Positions 16,618-25,013 of a DNA stretch of 64,000 nt are shown in pieces. The translations under genes were made by a program, and so were the position numbers. The stretch spans positions 1,860,001 through 1,924,000 of the forward strand of contig CBDDHT010000004.1 of the NCBI GenBank assembly GCA_965228615.1. The letters run 5' to 3'. Numbering within the stretch: the first letter of the stretch is position 1; the number at the start of each line of letters is the position of its first letter. Under the pieces are notes generated by a model. The model was not told the origin of the DNA. It saw only the letters and a list, made by a program, of their open reading frames with translations, and made no database searches. This DNA is from CBDDHT01 sp965228615. Its GTDB lineage: Bacteria > Pseudomonadota > Alphaproteobacteria > Rhizobiales > Methyloligellaceae.

Positions 16618-19233
16618 TCAACCAGCGGTCCGTGGAATGAAGGACATATTGCCTTCGACCTTTTTCAGGGGTGTCTCGCCAATCTTGCGGACGCGACCTT
16701 TGCCGATCTTGTAGTTGTAGACACCGGTAACAGGGTCGGTGACCGCCGGCACGATGATGTCGGCAGATTGTCCGGGATAGAACGCATAGGTGTAGGAGAC
16801 CCCGACACCGACCTCATCAGTTACGTAAGCCACAAGAGAGACAACTCCGGTGGTTGTGTTTCCGAGCTGATCCGTGACGTCGTTATTCTCAACAGCGACT
16901 AGATCACCGCTTTCGACGCCACGTTTTTTGGCATCCTCGGGGTTGATCATGAGGAAGTTGGACGGATAACGCTGCTTGACGAAAGGCATCCGCGTATCGT
17001 CGAACATCGATTGCCAGATGTGGTTGATACGTCCATTCGAGACCCAGATTTCATCGCCCTTCGGACGGAACCGTTCGAAGGTATCTTTCACCAGGTTCCA
17101 GTCACCCTTCATGAAGATGGCTTTGCCGCTGGCGGTCTTGAATTTTTGAACAATCTTCGTTGAAGCTTCCTTCTCGTCATCCGGCAGGGTTTCGTCATGC
17201 AGCCGCTTGGTTTCCACGAGCTTGCCTTTGACGATACGCGCCGGAAGCTGGAAGCCGGTCGTGCTGAGTTCGCGCAAATACTGATGTCCGGTCTTGCCTT
17301 CTTTCTTGGCCGTCTCGATCAGCTTCGCGTAGTCGTACTGCTTGCCCTTGGATTTCGAAGACGCTTCTTCGAAGATTTCGTTGGAATCCTTCCAGTCGAA
17401 GCCTTCATAGCCCATCTTCTTGGCGACCTGTGCCAGGATCCACCAATCCGGTTTGGCTTCCCCAGGTGCATCGCAGAATTTGGAGTAGATTCTCAGACGG
17501 CGTTCGCCCTGAGCGCGGGTAAAGTCGACCTCCCCCCAGGTTGCCGCCGGTAGTATGATATCGGCAAAATCGGTCAGCGAGTTGGGATAGATGTCCTGCT
17601 GGATCAGGAACATGCCGCCTGCGTCCATGCGCTTTTTCAAAGCTGCGACGATCGCATCTTTCTCAAGGCTTGCCGGCTGGATCGGATGCTTACGGGTGAG
17701 TTCGCCGAGCTTCAAACGGATCGCCTGGCTGGCATTCATGGAGTCGAGCCAGGTGGTCCCCAGAATGTAACCGACGCGCAGTTTGCCTGACATGGCGTAC
17801 TCGTCGAAATTCACCGGCATCGGCGCTGGTTCGCCCTCACGCCCGTGCTTCGACTTCACCCAGGACTTGCTCAAAGGATAACCTTTGGCTTTCATGCCGC
17901 CGCGCTGGTGGCCGCCGGCCCGGCACATATTGTGACCGGGCCGACTTCCGGCGCCACACAGGAGGCCCAGGGAGGAAAGAGACGCGCTCGCCGGATAGTT
18001 GAAGGACCAGTAGTTACCCTTCTCGAGCATGAAGGTTGCTTTGACCCGGGTCTTCCCGCGAGGACGCGCCAGCATTTCTGCAGCACGGATAATCTTCTCC
18101 TTGGGAACCCAGGTGATCTTTTCGGCGTTTTCGAGCTTGAATTCATCGACCGACAGCAACCAGGCCTTGTGCTCCTCATAGGTCTGACCGAAGGTCCGGC
18201 GACGCCAGCTGCCGCCCTTCTTTTCTTTCATGATGTCGGCACGACTGGCCGTCATCCGTTTGATCCACTCTTTATCCTCCCAACCCTGCTCGACGATGTA
18301 GCGCTGGATGGCGTTGTTCAGGACCGTGTCGGTATTGGGTTGAACCTGTAGATGCAGGCCGCCATTGCGTTCGGCATGAACCGCGGTCGGGCTCTTGCGC
18401 GGATTGACGAAGATGATCTTGGCTCCACCCGGTGCAATCCATTCCGTGAACAGGATGGTGTGGTTCTCATAAGGGTCGAAACCGGACATGAAGATCACGT
18501 CCGCCTGCTTGAAATCAGAGTAGGATGTCGAGAAGCCGTCCACACCGCTGTCATCCAGACCGACAGCGTCGTTCTTGCCAGTCGGCTTGTCGTGCTCGGC
18601 ACCGACTGCCGTCCCGATATTCTGATAGATCAATTTCGAAAAGGCGTAGGTATTTTCCCAATATTGATAGGAGTAGTAGCGCATGCCGAAGGCATTCGGC
18701 CCATCCTTCTCGATCGCATATTTCGACAACTCGGCAACGATCGATGTGGCATCATCCCAGGAAATGGGGAGCATGCTATCGTTGACACGCACCATCGGGG
18801 ATTGGAGACGGTCTGCCGTCGGCTTATTCGGATTGTACGGCTTCTGCGCGATTTTGCCGCCTCGGATCGAGTGATTACCCTTCCGGTTGACGGCGGTCTC
18901 TCCGTCCGGGACGACGACCACGTTGTGCAGTTTGCCATCCTTTTTAACCACATTGTGCATGTTCGGGCTGACCCACTGGCCGGACGCGGCCCGAACGGGG
19001 AAGTCCGCATGAAAGGCGTTCTGGTCCGCCTTGGATCCACCCTCATCGTCAATCGGCCAAGTGTAGGCCTTATAGCCACAACCGACGATGCAGTAATCGC
19101 ATGCTGTCGGGTGCATTTCGGCGTGTGCCGGCGGGATAGGAACTTCCCCTGCTCCCTCTTCGTAAACGCCGTAATCAATGGATGGGCTCCGCGCTGCCAT
19201 GAGTATTTCGCGGCGGTTCATTTTCCGTGACAT
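16618..19233 (-). CDS. Arsenite-oxidase-family molybdopterin catalytic subunit
   Basis: The 871-residue protein belongs to the AioA branch of the DMSO-reductase family, which also contains iodate reductase IdrA. C45-x2-C48-x3-C52 and S122 correspond to the 3Fe-4S site of AioA (C21, C24, C28, S99). Matching the AioA arsenite-site residues by spacing, H214, R438 and H442 are kept and Glu203 becomes D222. The NGRINHIWQS segment near the C-terminus is also Aio-like. There is no Tat signal, so it should be co-exported with the Rieske subunit. The start chosen is the ATG after GAGGAG; an upstream TTG adds 11 residues. The true substrate is not settled. Confidence 0.85.
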   Translation of the reverse strand: MSRKMNRREILMAARSPSIDYGVYEEGAGEVPIPPAHAEMHPTACDYCIVGCGYKAYTWPIDDEGGSKADQNAFHADFPVRAASGQWVSPNMHNVVKKDGKLHNVVVVPDGETAVNRKGNHSIRGGKIAQKPYNPNKPTADRLQSPMVRVNDSMLPISWDDATSIVAELSKYAIEKDGPNAFGMRYYSYQYWENTYAFSKLIYQNIGTAVGAEHDKPTGKNDAVGLDDSGVDGFSTSYSDFKQADVIFMSGFDPYENHTILFTEWIAPGGAKIIFVNPRKSPTAVHAERNGGLHLQVQPNTDTVLNNAIQRYIVEQGWEDKEWIKRMTASRADIMKEKKGGSWRRRTFGQTYEEHKAWLLSVDEFKLENAEKITWVPKEKIIRAAEMLARPRGKTRVKATFMLEKGNYWSFNYPASASLSSLGLLCGAGSRPGHNMCRAGGHQRGGMKAKGYPLSKSWVKSKHGREGEPAPMPVNFDEYAMSGKLRVGYILGTTWLDSMNASQAIRLKLGELTRKHPIQPASLEKDAIVAALKKRMDAGGMFLIQQDIYPNSLTDFADIILPAATWGEVDFTRAQGERRLRIYSKFCDAPGEAKPDWWILAQVAKKMGYEGFDWKDSNEIFEEASSKSKGKQYDYAKLIETAKKEGKTGHQYLRELSTTGFQLPARIVKGKLVETKRLHDETLPDDEKEASTKIVQKFKTASGKAIFMKGDWNLVKDTFERFRPKGDEIWVSNGRINHIWQSMFDDTRMPFVKQRYPSNFLMINPEDAKKRGVESGDLVAVENNDVTDQLGNTTTGVVSLVAYVTDEVGVGVSYTYAFYPGQSADIIVPAVTDPVTGVYNYKIGKGRVRKIGETPLKKVEGNMSFIPRTAG

Positions 19234-19306
19234 ATCCGTCCGTCTCCTCGCAAGAAAAGCCGTCAAAGTCGCTGCAATGTGTGGTTTTGGGTCGTCTGGT
19301 AGGCGT

Positions 19307-19915
19307 CTAGCCGCGCATGGTCTTCTTCGGAAGGACCGCCCCTTCAGCGAGCGTTCCGTCCGCGAGATTGTCGCGATATCCGTAGACCAGACCGTTCACT
19401 CCGACCGCGACAATGTCGTCACCATCGACTTCCAACATGATTTGCGGAAGGTTCTGTGTGGCGCTGGCATGAACCGGTGCGCCGGACTTGGTTAGATCGA
19501 AGGTCGAGAAGTGGAAAGGGCAAGGGCCCATTGACTTGTGGTCGTGTTTGTAGCGCCCCCGTAGGCTGCCGCCCATATGGCTGCAGAGAACGCTGAATGC
19601 AACGATGTCCTTTGCCGGCCCGACACCGCCCTGTGCTTCGGCACCGAGCTTCACCACCATGTTGGGTTGGGCATCCAAAGGGTAGTTGAAAGCGACGGGT
19701 TCGCCTTCCTTAAGATCGCTCAGTTTTGCTATCTTGAGGCGGGGATAGACTGGGATGGATTGGCCGGTTGCTGAACCTGCTTCAGCAAGCTGGGGATGAA
19801 GCAGAGCAACCGCTGTTCCTGCAGCTCCGGCAACAAGCACATCCCTGCGCCTCATACAGAGCGGCACATCTGCGCAGCCGGTATCTTGTTCGTCACTCGG
19901 TCTCTTTAATGTCAT
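19307..19915 (-). CDS. Aio-type Rieske iron-sulfur subunit with Tat signal
   Basis: The 202-residue protein starts at an ATG 5 bases after GGGAGG. A twin-arginine signal (MRRRDVLVAGAAGTAVALL, from residue 21) fits export of the folded Mo/Rieske complex. The 2Fe-2S ligands are C111-S-H113 and C132-PF-H135. The second cluster loop reads CPFHFSTFD, with Phe where some AioB proteins have the disulfide cysteine, so the disulfide is absent, as in certain rhizobial AioB proteins. It precedes the catalytic subunit by 73 bases, the same small-then-large order as aioBA. Confidence 0.87.
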   Translation of the reverse strand: MTLKRPSDEQDTGCADVPLCMRRRDVLVAGAAGTAVALLHPQLAEAGSATGQSIPVYPRLKIAKLSDLKEGEPVAFNYPLDAQPNMVVKLGAEAQGGVGPAKDIVAFSVLCSHMGGSLRGRYKHDHKSMGPCPFHFSTFDLTKSGAPVHASATQNLPQIMLEVDGDDIVAVGVNGLVYGYRDNLADGTLAEGAVLPKKTMRG

Positions 19916-19968
19916 TCGCACCTCCCAAATTGACTTTGTTCGTCGAAATCTCGTCTCAGTCGTTTTCT

Positions 19969-20859
19969 CTATGCCCGTGACGGGTTTCTTTGGTCGTCCT
20001 GCAATTCAAGTCTGTTTGAATGTGTGTCTTTCGGATCGGAAAAATGCTCGATCATGTCTGCGACAAGGGATTGAACCTCATCCTCCGGCAACTCAGAGAC
20101 AGCCAGATAGACAAGCCCTTCGCGTTGCCAAATCACTGTTGTAAATCCCTGCGGCGCCTGAACGGTTGCAAAGTCAGACATTGCAGGCAGGCGAAGTCCC
20201 GCTTTCTTCATGACGTAAAGAGAGAATCCCGCATTCCCGCTCTCATACTGGAAGAAGGCAAGGCGCCGATTGAGGAACGAACAGAGCCGGCCACCTGCAA
20301 GCTTGAATCCAGCGGGACCCGACATATTGCCCGGTAACTGAAAATCGAGCTTGGCGGCCATCCACTGCTTGACTTCACCGGGCTTCGCCGCCGAGACGTC
20401 GAGCGGCCTACCGCTCACACGGAAAGTCTCATAGTCGCGGTTGGTCTCGGTAACGACCGGCAATGCGTTGATATCGGACATCCACAAGCCGGACGAACCC
20501 ATGAAGATTGCCAGGATCAGCACGGCTGCGGCGGCTATCGGCGCCCATCGTCGTGCAAGGCCGGGTCGTGAATCGCGCGCATTTTGCTGTCGCAACCGGG
20601 TGTCTTCCGCATCGAGCTCGGCACTGATCCGTTGCCAGACCGCTTTTGGATCCGTCGAGTCGATAAGCTCTTCGCGTAACCGGATGTGCAGGATCGACAA
20701 AGCTTCAAAATGCGCTTCGCAGTCGCGGCATTCCTGAAGATGCTTTCTTAGCGCTACCACTTCCGCATCATCTGCCTCGCCATCGATCATGGCGGACAAA
20801 CCTTCGCGCGCAGCTTCACAACATTTGGCCGTGCGGGGCGTATCGAATCTATTTGCCAC
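19969..20859 (-). CDS. Membrane anti-sigma factor with zinc-finger domain
   Basis: The 296-residue protein has an N-terminal zinc-binding anti-sigma pattern (H39 with C44 and C47, in RKHLQECRDCEAH), one membrane helix at about residues 107-127, and a periplasmic C-terminal domain. It starts at a GTG 20 bases after the ECF sigma gene and ends 53 bases before the Rieske gene. The arrangement suggests a cognate sigma/anti-sigma pair in which the periplasmic domain senses envelope or redox state. The signal is not deducible from sequence. Confidence 0.8.
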   Translation of the reverse strand: MANRFDTPRTAKCCEAAREGLSAMIDGEADDAEVVALRKHLQECRDCEAHFEALSILHIRLREELIDSTDPKAVWQRISAELDAEDTRLRQQNARDSRPGLARRWAPIAAAAVLILAIFMGSSGLWMSDINALPVVTETNRDYETFRVSGRPLDVSAAKPGEVKQWMAAKLDFQLPGNMSGPAGFKLAGGRLCSFLNRRLAFFQYESGNAGFSLYVMKKAGLRLPAMSDFATVQAPQGFTTVIWQREGLVYLAVSELPEDEVQSLVADMIEHFSDPKDTHSNRLELQDDQRNPSRA

Positions 20860-20879
20860 GGTCGTCGTCTCTCATTCTC

Positions 20880-21500
20880 TCAAACGTTGCTGTTCTTGGT
20901 CGCGAAACCGGTGCCAGCCTCTGACTCGTCATCGTGCGGGACGTAATCCCGGAGCGCTGTCCGCAGGACTTGTCGCCCCCGATTGAGGCGTGAGCGCACT
21001 GTTCCAACAGGACATCCTGCGACGTCTGCAATCTCCTGATAGGAGAAGCCTTCGATCAGGGCGAGCGACACGACAAGCCGCACATCCGGAGTCAATTTCG
21101 CGATGGCACGGAACGCGTCATCCCGAAACGACTTATGTAGAAAATGAACGTCTGGTTGATCGGGCTCGGCGCCTTTCGTGACCACCGCTTGAGACACTTC
21201 AGCATCGTCCCAGACGACGAAGGGTGCTCGGGCGTTGCGGCGGGCCTGGTCAATTGAAAGGTTGCTCATGATCCGAAAAAGCCAAGCTCGAAAGTTGGTC
21301 CCATCTTCGAAACTGTCAAAAGCGCGATAGGCCTTAAGACAAGTTTCCTGCATCAGGTCTTCTGCACTGTGACTATCGCCAACAAGACGCAGGGCCGTTC
21401 GATAGAGCGAGCGAGTGTGTGGCCGGACCAGCGCATCGAACTGCGCCCGGCGTTTCTCCCTCGGCCAACTGGACAATCGTTTCACGCCCACGCTTGCCAT
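20880..21500 (-). CDS. ECF RNA polymerase sigma factor
   Basis: The ATG at 21500 gives 206 residues; a GTG at 21539 would add 13. Region 2 is recognisable (RLVGDSHSAEDLMQETCLKAYRAF, then FRAWLFRIMSNLSIDQAR), as is region 4 (LALIEGFSYQEIADVAGCPVGTVRSRL). It heads the minus-strand train ending in the oxidase genes, with its anti-sigma factor next. A GGAAC-N16-CGTT-like promoter lies 83-107 bases upstream of the ATG, suggesting autoregulation or control by the general stress sigma EcfG. Control of the Aio-like/oxidase genes is an inference from position. Confidence 0.85.
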   Translation of the reverse strand: MASVGVKRLSSWPREKRRAQFDALVRPHTRSLYRTALRLVGDSHSAEDLMQETCLKAYRAFDSFEDGTNFRAWLFRIMSNLSIDQARRNARAPFVVWDDAEVSQAVVTKGAEPDQPDVHFLHKSFRDDAFRAIAKLTPDVRLVVSLALIEGFSYQEIADVAGCPVGTVRSRLNRGRQVLRTALRDYVPHDDESEAGTGFATKNSNV

Positions 21501-21582
21501 CCCACCCGATGGACCGGGCGGGCTTGCAAAGCGCTCCACCGCCCGCCGTCCGGTCTCGAAAATTTCTGCGTCTATTGGGTAA

Positions 21583-21607
21583 AACGATGAAAGCCTGAAA
21601 GGGTTCT
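21583..21607 (-). promoter_or_regulatory. Candidate ECF-type promoter for the sigma factor gene
   Basis: Read on the minus strand, AGAAC at 21607-21603 and CGTT at 21586-21583 are separated by exactly 16 bases. This differs by one base from the GGAAC-N16/17-CGTT pattern used by EcfG and related ECF sigma factors in alphaproteobacteria. It lies upstream of both candidate starts of the sigma gene. Confidence 0.4.
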
Positions 21608-21651
21608 TTTGCGCGATGAAACTTGCATCACATAAAGTTCAACAGCGGACT

Positions 21652-22281
21652 TCACGCCCTCCAGGTCGAGAGGTGGTCTGCAATATCGGGGCGCCTGCGC
21701 CGCTTCTGGGGATTGATTTGCGTTCCGATACAGAGAAATCCAATCAGCCTCTCCCAAGGGCCGACATTAAGCGCCTCTGCCATAGCCGGATCCTGAAGTT
21801 TCAAGCCGCTGACCATCTTGGCGCCATAGCCCAGGCCATGAACGCAGAGCAGCATGTTCTGGATAGCGGCACCGATCGAGACATATTGCTCATAGACAGG
21901 CACGCGGGGATGAGACGTCCGGAGCCTTGCAACAATCGCAATGAGCCCTGGCGTCGCGGCCGCCCGATCCCGCTCTCGCTGGAGTGCCTGCGGGCTCGCC
22001 ATCGGATCGCGCCGCGCTTTGATACTGGCGAACACGTCGCCGAGCACCCGCATCTCGGACTGGGGAATGTGAATGAACCGCCAGGGCTTCAAGGCACAAT
22101 GGTCGGGCGCCGTGAGAGCCGCAGATACGATCTGATGGATTTCCGTATCACTCGGCCCCGGCTCGCCAAGCCGCTTTGGTGAGATGGAGTATCTGGAGAA
22201 AAGGCCGTCCATTAGCGAAATCGGATCAGCGTTTTCGGGCGAGATAGACTGCTGCTTTTCCGCTATTGCACGGATGGCCAT
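21652..22281 (-). CDS. Nitroreductase-family flavoprotein
   Basis: The 209-residue protein has the nitroreductase-fold landmarks: an RYSISPKR start to the FMN site, APDHCALKPWRFIHI in the middle, and a GLGYGAKMVSG segment, followed by WERLIGFLCIGT. It is closest in style to the YdjA-type single-domain enzymes, which use FMN and NAD(P)H. The physiological substrate cannot be predicted. It lies just upstream of the ECF sigma gene on the same strand, about 112 bases before the sigma GTG start, so read-through is possible. Confidence 0.8.
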   Translation of the reverse strand: MAIRAIAEKQQSISPENADPISLMDGLFSRYSISPKRLGEPGPSDTEIHQIVSAALTAPDHCALKPWRFIHIPQSEMRVLGDVFASIKARRDPMASPQALQRERDRAAATPGLIAIVARLRTSHPRVPVYEQYVSIGAAIQNMLLCVHGLGYGAKMVSGLKLQDPAMAEALNVGPWERLIGFLCIGTQINPQKRRRRPDIADHLSTWRA

Positions 22282-22430
22282 GGTGTCCTCATCACGTTGG
22301 ACAAGCGCCCGTAAAAGGCGGTGTCAGATCATCATGCCGCAAGAAACGGATCGGCACACATCCATTGTCCTCCAAAACGATGTGCGGCGGATTGCGTTCG
22401 ATCAATAAGAACGCCGAATTCTAGATCAAC

Positions 22431-22530
22431 CTGCGCTTAGTCGGAATCGACTAAGCGCAGAAAAGGTGATCGACTCTAAGTTGCTAAAGCAACTTGTGTG
22501 CGTCTGAATAAACGCACGTTGCTCTAGAGC
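22431..22530 (+). repeat. Dispersed palindromic intergenic repeat, copy A
   Basis: The gap 22282-22648 contains no gene but holds a repeat of about 100 bases. It opens with a perfect 13-bp hairpin (CTGCGCTTAGTCG, GAAT loop). GATCGACTCTAAG and an 8-bp palindrome (AAGTTGCT/AGCAACTT) follow. A GTGCGT/ACGCAC hairpin comes next, and the element ends GTTGCTCTAGAGC. Closely related copies lie at 55425-55527 and 56756-56860 in the same orientation, with a remnant near 30426. Confidence 0.8.
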
Positions 22531-22648
22531 GCTGAGCCCCGATGCCTCTTTCATCCATCGCCGGAAAATGAAATAGATGCCGACACCTACCGGCCTCGAT
22601 AGTGAGGCCTCACCCAAATCGCGCTCATAATCCAACGAGGACCCGACC

Positions 22649-23311
22649 ATGCCCATTCAACGCTATGAAACGGATTTCAAGCTGCTTTCGGCAGACGAAC
22701 TCGATGCATGGCGCCCGTTGCCCCCCGCAATCGTCTCTGACTGCATGAACCGGACGCAGACAATGGCCGGTGCCATCAAGCCCGTCAGCCAGGGGATGTC
22801 ACTTGTGGGCCAGGCCCGGACGGTGACTTGTATGGTTGGCGACAATTCCGCCCTCCACATGGCCATCGGGATGGCGCATCCCGGAGAGATTCTCGTGGTC
22901 GACGCTGGTGGCTTCGAGGACACCGCGGTTTGGGGTGGGATTATGACCCGCGCCGCTATGGAGCGCGGTGTCGGCGGGATCGTTGTCGATGGCGCTGTGC
23001 GCGACGTCGCAGAGATCCGGGAATTCGGCTTCAAGTGCTTCACGCGCGCGGTTGTCCCGGCTGGGCCTCACAAGGGTTTCGGCGGCATGATCGATGGGCC
23101 TATCGCTTGCGCCGGCTGCCCGGTCAACTCAGGCGACATCATCATTGGAGACGATGACGGGGTCTGTGTTGTCCCACTCGGACGCGCCGATACGGTTCTT
23201 GCAGCCTCTCAAGAGAAGGTCGCCCAAGAAGAACAGACGAACGCCGCCACAGCCGAAGGCAAACTCCCCGGCGACAGGTTAGGCCTCGGAGAAGCCGAGG
23301 TGATTGGGTAG
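22649..23311 (+). CDS. RraA-family aldolase (HMG/CHA aldolase-like)
   Basis: The 220-residue protein has the RraA/HMG-aldolase core with the family blocks GGFEDTAVWGGIM, VVDGAVRDVAEIREFGF and AGPHKGFGG. The DGAVRD block carries the Arg-Asp pair used in catalysis by class II pyruvate aldolases. Enzymes of this group cleave 4-hydroxy-4-methyl-2-oxoglutarate or 4-carboxy-4-hydroxy-2-oxoadipate to pyruvate and also decarboxylate oxaloacetate. It converges on an aminotransferase/LeuCD-like operon 29 bases away, suggesting a shared pathway. The intact catalytic block argues against the non-catalytic RNase E regulator RraA. Confidence 0.78.
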   Translation: MPIQRYETDFKLLSADELDAWRPLPPAIVSDCMNRTQTMAGAIKPVSQGMSLVGQARTVTCMVGDNSALHMAIGMAHPGEILVVDAGGFEDTAVWGGIMTRAAMERGVGGIVVDGAVRDVAEIREFGFKCFTRAVVPAGPHKGFGGMIDGPIACAGCPVNSGDIIIGDDDGVCVVPLGRADTVLAASQEKVAQEEQTNAATAEGKLPGDRLGLGEAEVIG

Positions 23312-23340
23312 CCGTTCGAGAACCCGGTGTCGGATTGAGG

Positions 23341-24501
23341 TTATGCGGCCTGTTGAAACTCAGCTTCGGCCGCAGCCAAACCGACACCTTTCTCGACCGG
23401 CCAGCCAAGTTCAGCCAGCGTCCGTTCGAGATGGTCCAGGTCGGTTCGGACATCGTCTTCCGTGCAACCGCCCATAGTCCCGATACGCAGGACCTTGCCT
23501 TTCAACCGGCTGCGGGAGCCGGCGACGACCGTGTTGTAGTGCTCGTAGAGGTGTCGGATGACGGCAACGCCGTCCAGACCTTCCGGAATGTCGAACACGC
23601 AAACGGTGTCCGACAGGATTGGCGCTTTGGTGAAGAGCGGCAGACCAAGTGCAATGCCGCCGGCGCGCAATGCCGACGCGTTTCGACGATGACGCCCCAG
23701 CACGTTCGGCCAACCCTCGGCATGGATCATGCGCAGCGCTTCCCGAGCAGCATAGACCAAAGGGATCGGTGAGGTAAAAGCCGTCTGGCCGTTTTCAGCC
23801 GCATCGCGAGCACGTCTGAAATCCAAATAGAAGCGCGCTTTTGCGCCTCCTCCGTCGATAACCTTCCAGGCCTTTTCGCTGATGCTGGCAAGACCGAGAC
23901 CGGGTGGACACATGAGCGCTTTTTGCGAGGCAGAGATGACAACATCCACGCCCCATTCATCCTGGCGCATGTCAATGCCGCCAAGACCGGATACGGAGTC
24001 GACGAGGAGTACAGCCGGCGTCTCCCTTACGACAGCGCCGATGGCTTCGAGATCAGCAACTGCACCGGTTGAGCTTTCGTTGTGGACACCGATCACTGTG
24101 CTGTAGTCGCCGCTCGACAGGCGCTCTGCAATCATATCAGCCGAAACAGCCTCTCCCCATGGGGCTTCGACGATGTCAGCGGACAGACCAAGGGATTCGA
24201 CAATCGTGGCAAAACGCTCGCCGAACTGGCCGTGAGAAAACATCAGCGCCTTCTCGTCCCGCCCGACAAGGTTCGCAACGCCTGCTTCCATCATGCCCGA
24301 GCCGGAACTCGTAAAGGCCATGACCTGGTTGGTCGTGCCGAACACCGTTTGAGCGAGCGCCGTCGTTTCGCCCAGCACGTCTTTGAACTCAGGACCGCGA
24401 TGGGCGACCATGGGACCTGCCATAGCCATCCGAATGCGTTCGGGAACGGCGGTCGGGCCTGGCAGGCGGAGACGATAGGGATAGGCTGTGTCGCTCGTCA
24501 C
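23341..24501 (-). CDS. Class V aminotransferase (alanine-glyoxylate type)
   Basis: The 386-residue PLP enzyme has the serine-glyoxylate/alanine-glyoxylate aminotransferase pattern: LPGPTAVPERI at the start, SSGSGMMEA in the cofactor loop, a VDSVSGLGG aspartate block, and the PLP lysine in SASQKALMCPPG. It starts at a GTG overlapping leuD's stop by four bases, with GGAG spaced 7 bases. The operon LeuC-like, LeuD-like, aminotransferase suggests it interconverts an amino acid and the 2-oxo acid handled by the hydratase. The specific amino donor is unknown. Confidence 0.8.
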   Translation of the reverse strand: MTSDTAYPYRLRLPGPTAVPERIRMAMAGPMVAHRGPEFKDVLGETTALAQTVFGTTNQVMAFTSSGSGMMEAGVANLVGRDEKALMFSHGQFGERFATIVESLGLSADIVEAPWGEAVSADMIAERLSSGDYSTVIGVHNESSTGAVADLEAIGAVVRETPAVLLVDSVSGLGGIDMRQDEWGVDVVISASQKALMCPPGLGLASISEKAWKVIDGGGAKARFYLDFRRARDAAENGQTAFTSPIPLVYAAREALRMIHAEGWPNVLGRHRRNASALRAGGIALGLPLFTKAPILSDTVCVFDIPEGLDGVAVIRHLYEHYNTVVAGSRSRLKGKVLRIGTMGGCTEDDVRTDLDHLERTLAELGWPVEKGVGLAAAEAEFQQAA

Positions 24502-25013
24502 AAGTTTGCTCCTTGATTGGGAAATCCGCCATGTTCGCGGATATAGGGTACGAGGCCGCCGGCCTGTACGATCGTTCGCACGATGGATGACAGGGGCGCC
24601 GCCTCGATCGTCTGCTCCGCTGTCTCATTACAAACACTCAGTCCATCGCCGAGATGGATCGCCAGGTGATCGCCCTCCCCGATCGATGCCGTGTCGCAGC
24701 TGACGGGAAGCAATCCGTTATTGACCGCGTTGCGAAAATAGGTGCGTGCAAAACTCTTTGCCAGCACCGCGCGAATGCCTGCCCCAACAACAACAGTTGC
24801 CGCGACTTCCATTGCTGAACCGCAGCCGAAATTCTGACCGGCGACCAGGAGATCGCCGGGTTGCACCGTTGCCGCAAAATCAGGATCGACAGCTTCGAGA
24901 AGAAAAGCTCGCAGGACTTGAGGGTCGAGACTGTCGCGCTTGCGGCGCGATGAAATGATATAGTCGGTGTTGACGTGATCACCGAGAAGTCTCGCGCGGC
25001 CTTCGATCTTCAT
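24498..25013 (-). CDS. Isopropylmalate-dehydratase-like small subunit
   Basis: The 171-residue protein is an aconitase swivel-domain subunit: GDHVNTDYIISSRRK near the start, the QNFGCGSAMEVA loop (compare GSSREHA in LeuD), and an AKSFARTYFRNAVNNGLLPV block. It is coupled to the large subunit by an ATGA overlap and to the aminotransferase at its other end. The substrate loop differs from ordinary LeuD (GCGSAME instead of GSSRE), as in the archaeal-type or homoaconitase-like group, so leucine biosynthesis is unlikely. Confidence 0.75.
   Translation of the reverse strand: MKIEGRARLLGDHVNTDYIISSRRKRDSLDPQVLRAFLLEAVDPDFAATVQPGDLLVAGQNFGCGSAMEVAATVVVGAGIRAVLAKSFARTYFRNAVNNGLLPVSCDTASIGEGDHLAIHLGDGLSVCNETAEQTIEAAPLSSIVRTIVQAGGLVPYIREHGGFPNQGANL

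Noticed and set aside
16618..19233. Naming the Mo subunit as iodate reductase IdrA or arsenite oxidase AioA.
   Set aside because: The family match is clear, but IdrP partners and arsenic genes are missing and one active-site residue differs. No firm substrate assignment is possible by eye.
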